NCBI RefSeq assembly: GCF_016741815.1
Contig: NZ_JAERRJ010000011.1
Coordinates: 295,754-359,753 of the forward strand
Direction: 5' to 3'
Source: Nocardia acididurans
GTDB taxonomy: Bacteria > Actinomycetota > Actinomycetes > Mycobacteriales > Mycobacteriaceae
DNA: 64,000 bases
The notes beneath the pieces are model-generated. The model was not told the DNA's origin, ran no database searches, and worked only from the letters and a program-made list of their open reading frames with translations. Of this stretch, positions 60,485 through 64,000 are shown piece after piece. Position 1 is the first letter of the stretch, and the number at the start of each line of letters is the position of its first letter. The translations under genes were made by a program, and so were the position numbers.

Positions 60485-61370
60485 CTGGTACTCCAGCATT
60501 GCTTCGTGATGCGAATTGCTGTCGGCGCTGGTAGTGGGCTTTCGCGCTCAGTATTGTCGGCGGTGTCACCAGACCGTCCGCTGCCAGATCCTTTCGGTCT
60601 TGGCGGTCTGAAAACAGTCCACCACAGCCCAGCGCGATCCGCCACGCGGATCAATTCGTCGTCGATGGTGTGGGTGGGCGCGCAGTATGGGTAGTGGGCG
60701 ATCTCCAACTCGCCCTTGGGGTTCGGTGCTAGGCGCGCCACGTTACTAGCCAACGGTCCGCGCCCGCGGCGGTGGTGTCGAGGCAGGTTGGCAGCGAGGC
60801 CACTGGCGGTGGTGCCCTCCAGCCACGTATCCGATGCGGCAGTCCCGTCCTTGGGTCAGGACCGGAACTTGGAGTCCTAGTCGTGTCCTTTGGTGTAGGC
60901 GCAGGACATTGTCAGCCGGCAGTCCTCGATCCGCCCAGACGTGCCGGATTTGTCGTTGTATCCCGGCGGATTTCGTACTTTTTTAGGAACCTGTTCGTCC
61001 ACGACCAGCACGCTGTCCGGTCGCCCAGATACTTCACGGCGCGGAATATCGTCGCCCACGCCATCGACATCCCAGGCCGCGGCGTTGAGTAGCCGCTGAA
61101 TTCCTTTCGAGGTGGCCTCGCCGACAGCTTCGACCAGAGTCCAGCCGTTCATGCCCGCCAACGGCGTCAACAGCCTCCCTACATACACCCGCGCCTGACG
61201 GCGCGGCTCCGTACGACAGAACCGGCCGCCACCTGACCAAACAGCTCATCCAATCCGGCTACCCACGCCGTTCTCATCGATCGGCACAAGCCTCGCACAG
61301 TACTGCTGACCCGACCAGCCTCAGCAGGATCGACGAAACTAAACATCACGAAGTGATGCTGGAGTACTAG
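60485..61370 (-). mobile_element. Decayed IS701-family insertion sequence
   Basis: Bounded by 27-bp imperfect terminal inverted repeats (60485-60511 and 61344-61370; 24 of 27 positions match) reading inward CT(G/A)GTACTCCAGCAT. The outermost tetranucleotide CTAG on the right (CTGG on the left) fits the short CTAG-like target preferred by the family. At 886 bp it is clearly shorter than intact members (about 1.4 kb) and its transposase is broken. It ends 3 bp from the stop codon of the adjacent kinase gene. Confidence 0.8.
60595..61255 (-). pseudogene. IS701-type DDE transposase remnant
   Basis: Pieces in different frames: DELFGQVAAGS (about 61250), then after a frameshift EPRRQARVYVGRLLTPLAGMNGW (61205 down), LLNAAAWDVDGV, DSVLVVDEQ (first catalytic Asp region), GTSGRIEDCRLTMSCAY, a stop, and later ELEIAHYPYCAPTHTIDDELIRV (60595-60715), the region just before the catalytic Glu of the family. 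The central part is missing. Not functional. Confidence 0.78.
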
Positions 61371-61373
61371 ACC

Positions 61374-62354
61374 CTATTGGGTCTCGGTCCAGGTGGTGAC
61401 TTCGAGCCCCAGCTCACGAATACGCGACTCGCAGCGCTGCGCATTCTCCAAACCTCCAGGACGAGCCGGGTCGAAGATCAGGCCAGCCACCGTGCCGCTG
61501 TGCGCGACTTGTACCCCGCACCCTTCGTATGAAGCGCACAACTGCAGCAACAGTCGAAGTGTTGGCTTGGGTAGATACCGCTGGTTGATCAGGGCGCTCG
61601 TGGTAGCTACCTGACCAAGCAGTCGGACGTTGCCCGTTGTCACCGCCCGGCGGAGAGCAGCACGCAGTACCTCGAAGATCCGCACCTCGCTCTCTGTGTA
61701 CTCGGCGGGACGAAGTCGGTTGGTATTCACCGAGTCTCGGTCTGGATCAGCTAAACACCCGACGATGATCATCTTCGGCAACCGTCGGCCAAACGTCTCC
61801 AGGGTGATGCCCTCGCGGTGGGCGAACAGCACGACCCGATCCTCAATCATGGTTGAGTCGGAAGCAAGTTCAGCCTCCACGGCAAGCCTGCCCAGCACGG
61901 TCGGCGACGGGCGGATCCCGTAATAGTCTGCTACTGCTCTAATAGTCGCAGTGACGTCGCTGGTGGACGAGCCCATCCCGATGCCTTTCGGCAGATCACT
62001 CCTGAGCTCAATCCGGCCCCCCACCACTGCACCAGAATGGCCACCGAAGGCCTGCACGGCCAGCTTCGCGGCAGCCCGAACCTTGACCAATTCAGGTTCG
62101 GTGATCACGTCACTGCTGCTGTGGTCTGGATGGAAGGTCGCATGGCTCCCTCTATCGGGCAACAAAACGGTCACAAGGGCACGGCGTCGCCGACCGGTTT
62201 TGTCATAGAAAATGCCTTGTAGCAGCTCCCCGTGGTGCCCCGGAGCGTATCCACAGCCGATTCGATTTTCGGACTCACTGTTAGGCGCGCATTCGTCGAT
62301 ACTGCGAGTCAAAGTTACAGCCTGATCGCACTGCGGTCGCTCAGATGACCTCAT
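61374..62354 (-). CDS. GHMP-family kinase resembling L-threonine kinase PduX
   Basis: 326-residue small-molecule kinase of the GHMP superfamily. Motif 1 GYAPGHHGELLQG, motif 2 (phosphate loop) PKGIGMGSSTSD, which is very close to PduX-type threonine kinases (PxGKGMASSTAD), and motif 3 CGVQVAHSGTVAGLIFD. PduX makes O-phospho-L-threonine; here the likely substrate is threonine or serine (inference). ATG at 62354 was chosen because it overlaps the upstream PLP enzyme gene by 14 bp, indicating coupling; an in-frame ATG at 62402 would lie deeper inside that gene. Its 3' end abuts the IS701 relic but the coding sequence is intact. Confidence 0.82.
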   Translation of the reverse strand: MRSSERPQCDQAVTLTRSIDECAPNSESENRIGCGYAPGHHGELLQGIFYDKTGRRRRALVTVLLPDRGSHATFHPDHSSSDVITEPELVKVRAAAKLAVQAFGGHSGAVVGGRIELRSDLPKGIGMGSSTSDVTATIRAVADYYGIRPSPTVLGRLAVEAELASDSTMIEDRVVLFAHREGITLETFGRRLPKMIIVGCLADPDRDSVNTNRLRPAEYTESEVRIFEVLRAALRRAVTTGNVRLLGQVATTSALINQRYLPKPTLRLLLQLCASYEGCGVQVAHSGTVAGLIFDPARPGGLENAQRCESRIRELGLEVTTWTETQ

Positions 62355-63318
62355 GGCGGACTTTGCTCGCCAAGGCTGCGATGTTCTTCCACCCATTGTC
62401 ACCGGATAGCAAGACCACGTCGCCTTTCAAACTGAACTGCTCGATCGCACGATAAGCAGCCGAAACTACAGCGCTGGTTTGCAAGCCAACAAAAAGGCCC
62501 GCCGCTGGCAGTGCTTGTGCGATAGCAACCGCGTCACGCTCGGCGACTCGTATTGTTGTATCAAAGATCTTGTGCTCATAACCCTCTGCAATGAATGGAG
62601 TTCGGTAGTCGCCGTCGATCAGGGCCGCAGTCCCGGGGATCCGAGTGCCGCTTTCGGCCTCTACTGCGATAACTGCAACATCTTCTCGAATTCCCTTGAT
62701 GTACCGTCCCACGCCGAGCAGAGTGCCTCCAGATCCGATAGAACCGATAACTGCGGATACATTAGGAACTTGCGCGAGAATCTCTGGACCGGTCGTATCG
62801 TGGTGTATCTGAGGATTCACCGAATTATGCAACTGATCTAGGAAGTAATATTTTTCCGGATTTGCCTGAGCTTCAGCGCGGCAGAAATTGTTTCCCTCGA
62901 TCGTAAACGTGCCGATGGTGTCTAGCTCCGCGCCGAAGTACTCGATAAAGAACCGCTTCTCTGGAGTCAGTTTGCTGGAGCTGACAATACGCACCTGCGA
63001 GCCCAGCGTGCGACCGAAATAAGCTATGCTGCATCCCATACTTCCACTGGAGGCATCCAAGATTACCTTCGACTCGCACCAGCTTGGATCGTCCACCATT
63101 TTTCGCAACATCGCTACACATGCACGGTCTTTGACGCTGCCGGTCGGATTATTGCCCTCGAGTTTCACGAAGAGGCGGGCGCCGAGCCGATCGGCGGTCT
63201 CCAGCTCGACCACGGGCGTATTACCGACACCCGTCGCCAGTGATTCGAATCGCAGTAGCGATCCGCTACCGCTCAATGCTGCTGCGCCGCTTGTGATTAC
63301 GTCTAGTCGCTCGTCCAC
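62341..63318 (-). CDS. PLP-dependent cysteine-synthase-like enzyme (SbnA-like)
   Basis: 325-residue fold-type II PLP enzyme. PLP lysine in NNPTGSVKDRA (near residue 51), phosphate-binding loop GSIGSGGTLLG, and NSVNPQIHHDTTGPEI. The substrate loop reads DASSGSMG where cysteine synthases have TSGNTG, so it is probably not a cysteine synthase. SbnA and relatives replace the phosphate of O-phosphoserine with the amino group of glutamate on the way to 2,3-diaminopropionate. The coupled kinase downstream could supply O-phosphothreonine or O-phosphoserine, giving 2,3-diaminobutyrate or diaminopropionate precursors (inference). GTG start at 63318 behind GAAGGG, 3 bp after the upstream gene. Confidence 0.85.
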   Translation of the reverse strand: MDERLDVITSGAAALSGSGSLLRFESLATGVGNTPVVELETADRLGARLFVKLEGNNPTGSVKDRACVAMLRKMVDDPSWCESKVILDASSGSMGCSIAYFGRTLGSQVRIVSSSKLTPEKRFFIEYFGAELDTIGTFTIEGNNFCRAEAQANPEKYYFLDQLHNSVNPQIHHDTTGPEILAQVPNVSAVIGSIGSGGTLLGVGRYIKGIREDVAVIAVEAESGTRIPGTAALIDGDYRTPFIAEGYEHKIFDTTIRVAERDAVAIAQALPAAGLFVGLQTSAVVSAAYRAIEQFSLKGDVVLLSGDNGWKNIAALASKVRHEVI

Positions 63319-63321
63319 CGA

Positions 63322-63768
63322 TCACCCTTCATGCATGAGCTCCCCGCCATTCATCAGAATCGATGGTGCAGCTCCCCGTAGTGAGAGATGTTCTGCGCCG
63401 CGACAGTTCAGGTTGTGGCCTGAGCGCTGCGGTCGAGAACGCCTTCCTGGACAGAGAGTACGGACTTGCACCCGCCATCGCAATCGAGCAGGTGCGCGTT
63501 CGCATTGATTCGACTGTGGCCTTATCTGCGACATCTCCGATCGAACAAATTGGCCCTGAATGACCTTGCGGCGCACCGGCTCCGTGGTGGCTGTGATACA
63601 GCCGACGATGACACACGAGTGGGCGTCAATTCGAAGGTGATATGCGGTCGACGAGTCGGTGAAATCGACAACCCGCTCGCGCCAATCACTGCGGCTCATC
63701 GCGCAGCCCGCCGGGCCGAACAGCTGCTTGACTTGAGCAAACAGCTGTTCGGCCGATGTCTCAGTCAT
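63322..63768 (-). CDS. Small uncharacterised protein leading the PLP/kinase operon
   Basis: 148 residues; I do not recognise it. The first 75 residues look like a folded protein (MTETSAEQLFAQVKQLFGPAG, YHLRIDAHSCVIVGCITATTEPVRRK); the remainder is Arg/Pro/Ser-rich with unusual composition, so a frameshift near 63540 or a decayed end is possible. ATG at 63768 has a clear AGGAAG ribosome binding site; longer frames to 63861 have none. Stop 3 bp before the PLP enzyme start, so co-transcribed. Confidence 0.55.
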   Translation of the reverse strand: MTETSAEQLFAQVKQLFGPAGCAMSRSDWRERVVDFTDSSTAYHLRIDAHSCVIVGCITATTEPVRRKVIQGQFVRSEMSQIRPQSNQCERAPARLRWRVQVRTLCPGRRSRPQRSGHNLNCRGAEHLSLRGAAPSILMNGGELMHEG

Positions 63769-63864
63769 CGGTCTTCCTGACGAGCCAGCAGGTTCGACTA
63801 ATTGGACCAAGACAAGAGCCACCGTTATCGTGATACTCCCATCCGGGGTACAGAACAGCACATA

Positions 63865-64000
63865 CTACCGTGAGTATCTCTTGAGCTCCGGTCGTCTACG
63901 CCTGATGCTTCCTGTTCTTGCGGTGACAACTTCTGCCAGCTGCGCAATTGTGGGAGTTCGGAATACGGTGCCGAGGTCGACATCGAGGGTGAGTATGTCG
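63865..64000 (-). CDS. C-terminal end of a carrier-protein/NRPS gene (partial)
   Basis: The last 44 residues of a gene entering from the right. The stretch DILTLDVDLGTVFRTPTIAQLAEVV fits the final helices of a peptidyl or acyl carrier domain (compare VRVLFEAPTVAALAAR in the NRPSs of this window), followed by a basic tail and TAG. It ends about 100 bp before the small protein gene on the same strand, implying a second NRPS-type pathway. Confidence 0.7.
   Translation of the reverse strand, partial: DILTLDVDLGTVFRTPTIAQLAEVVTARTGSIRRRRPELKRYSR

Overview
The window comes from a high-GC, mycolic-acid-containing actinomycete, most likely Nocardia or a close relative. The signs are an antigen-85-like mycolyltransferase homologue, an MptB-type polyprenol-phosphomannose mannosyltransferase of lipomannan assembly, a carboxylic acid reductase relic of Nocardia/Mycobacterium type, and very large nonribosomal peptide synthetases (NRPSs). 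The genus is an inference.

Region 1 (1-45463) is an NRPS locus read rightwards. The first gene enters the window inside an adenylation (A) domain and runs more than 11,600 codons: a partial A-PCP module, nine complete C-A-PCP modules (two with epimerization domains), then a final condensation (C) domain followed by an A domain that has lost its ATP-binding core. After a hairpin come an exported antigen-85-like esterase, an MbtH-like protein, and a second NRPS (A-PCP / C-A-PCP / C-A-PCP-TE). The first NRPS ends in a C domain with no acceptor module, and the second starts with A-PCP and carries the only thioesterase. The simplest reading is one collinear line of at least 13 carrier domains, with one module split between two proteins. 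By-eye specificity codes give Ser, Thr, Ser and Thr for modules 5, 7, 8 and 9. The second E domain lacks catalytic-motif residues.

Region 2 (45592-55288) is a genomic island at a tRNA-Lys(CTT) gene. It is bounded by a perfect 36-bp direct repeat of the tRNA 3' end. It carries a HipBA-type toxin-antitoxin pair with three regularly spaced operator-like boxes, a complete type I Wadjet anti-plasmid operon (jetABCD), and, next to the tRNA, the frameshifted C-terminal remnant of a tyrosine integrase.

Region 3 (55553-58356) holds a membrane protein with a possible pentameric ligand-gated channel-like layout, then debris: degraded tRNA-end copies, a frameshifted carboxylic acid reductase C-terminus, and a second, broken copy of the hipB reading frame joined to it.

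Region 4 (58357-64000) has a leftward MptB-like mannosyltransferase, a decayed IS701-family element, and a leftward mini-operon: an uncharacterised small protein, a cysteine-synthase-like PLP enzyme related to SbnA, and a PduX-like GHMP kinase. Just upstream is the C-terminal end of another carrier protein running off the window. The kinase/PLP pair next to an NRPS suggests supply of a diamino-acid-type building block for a second peptide pathway.
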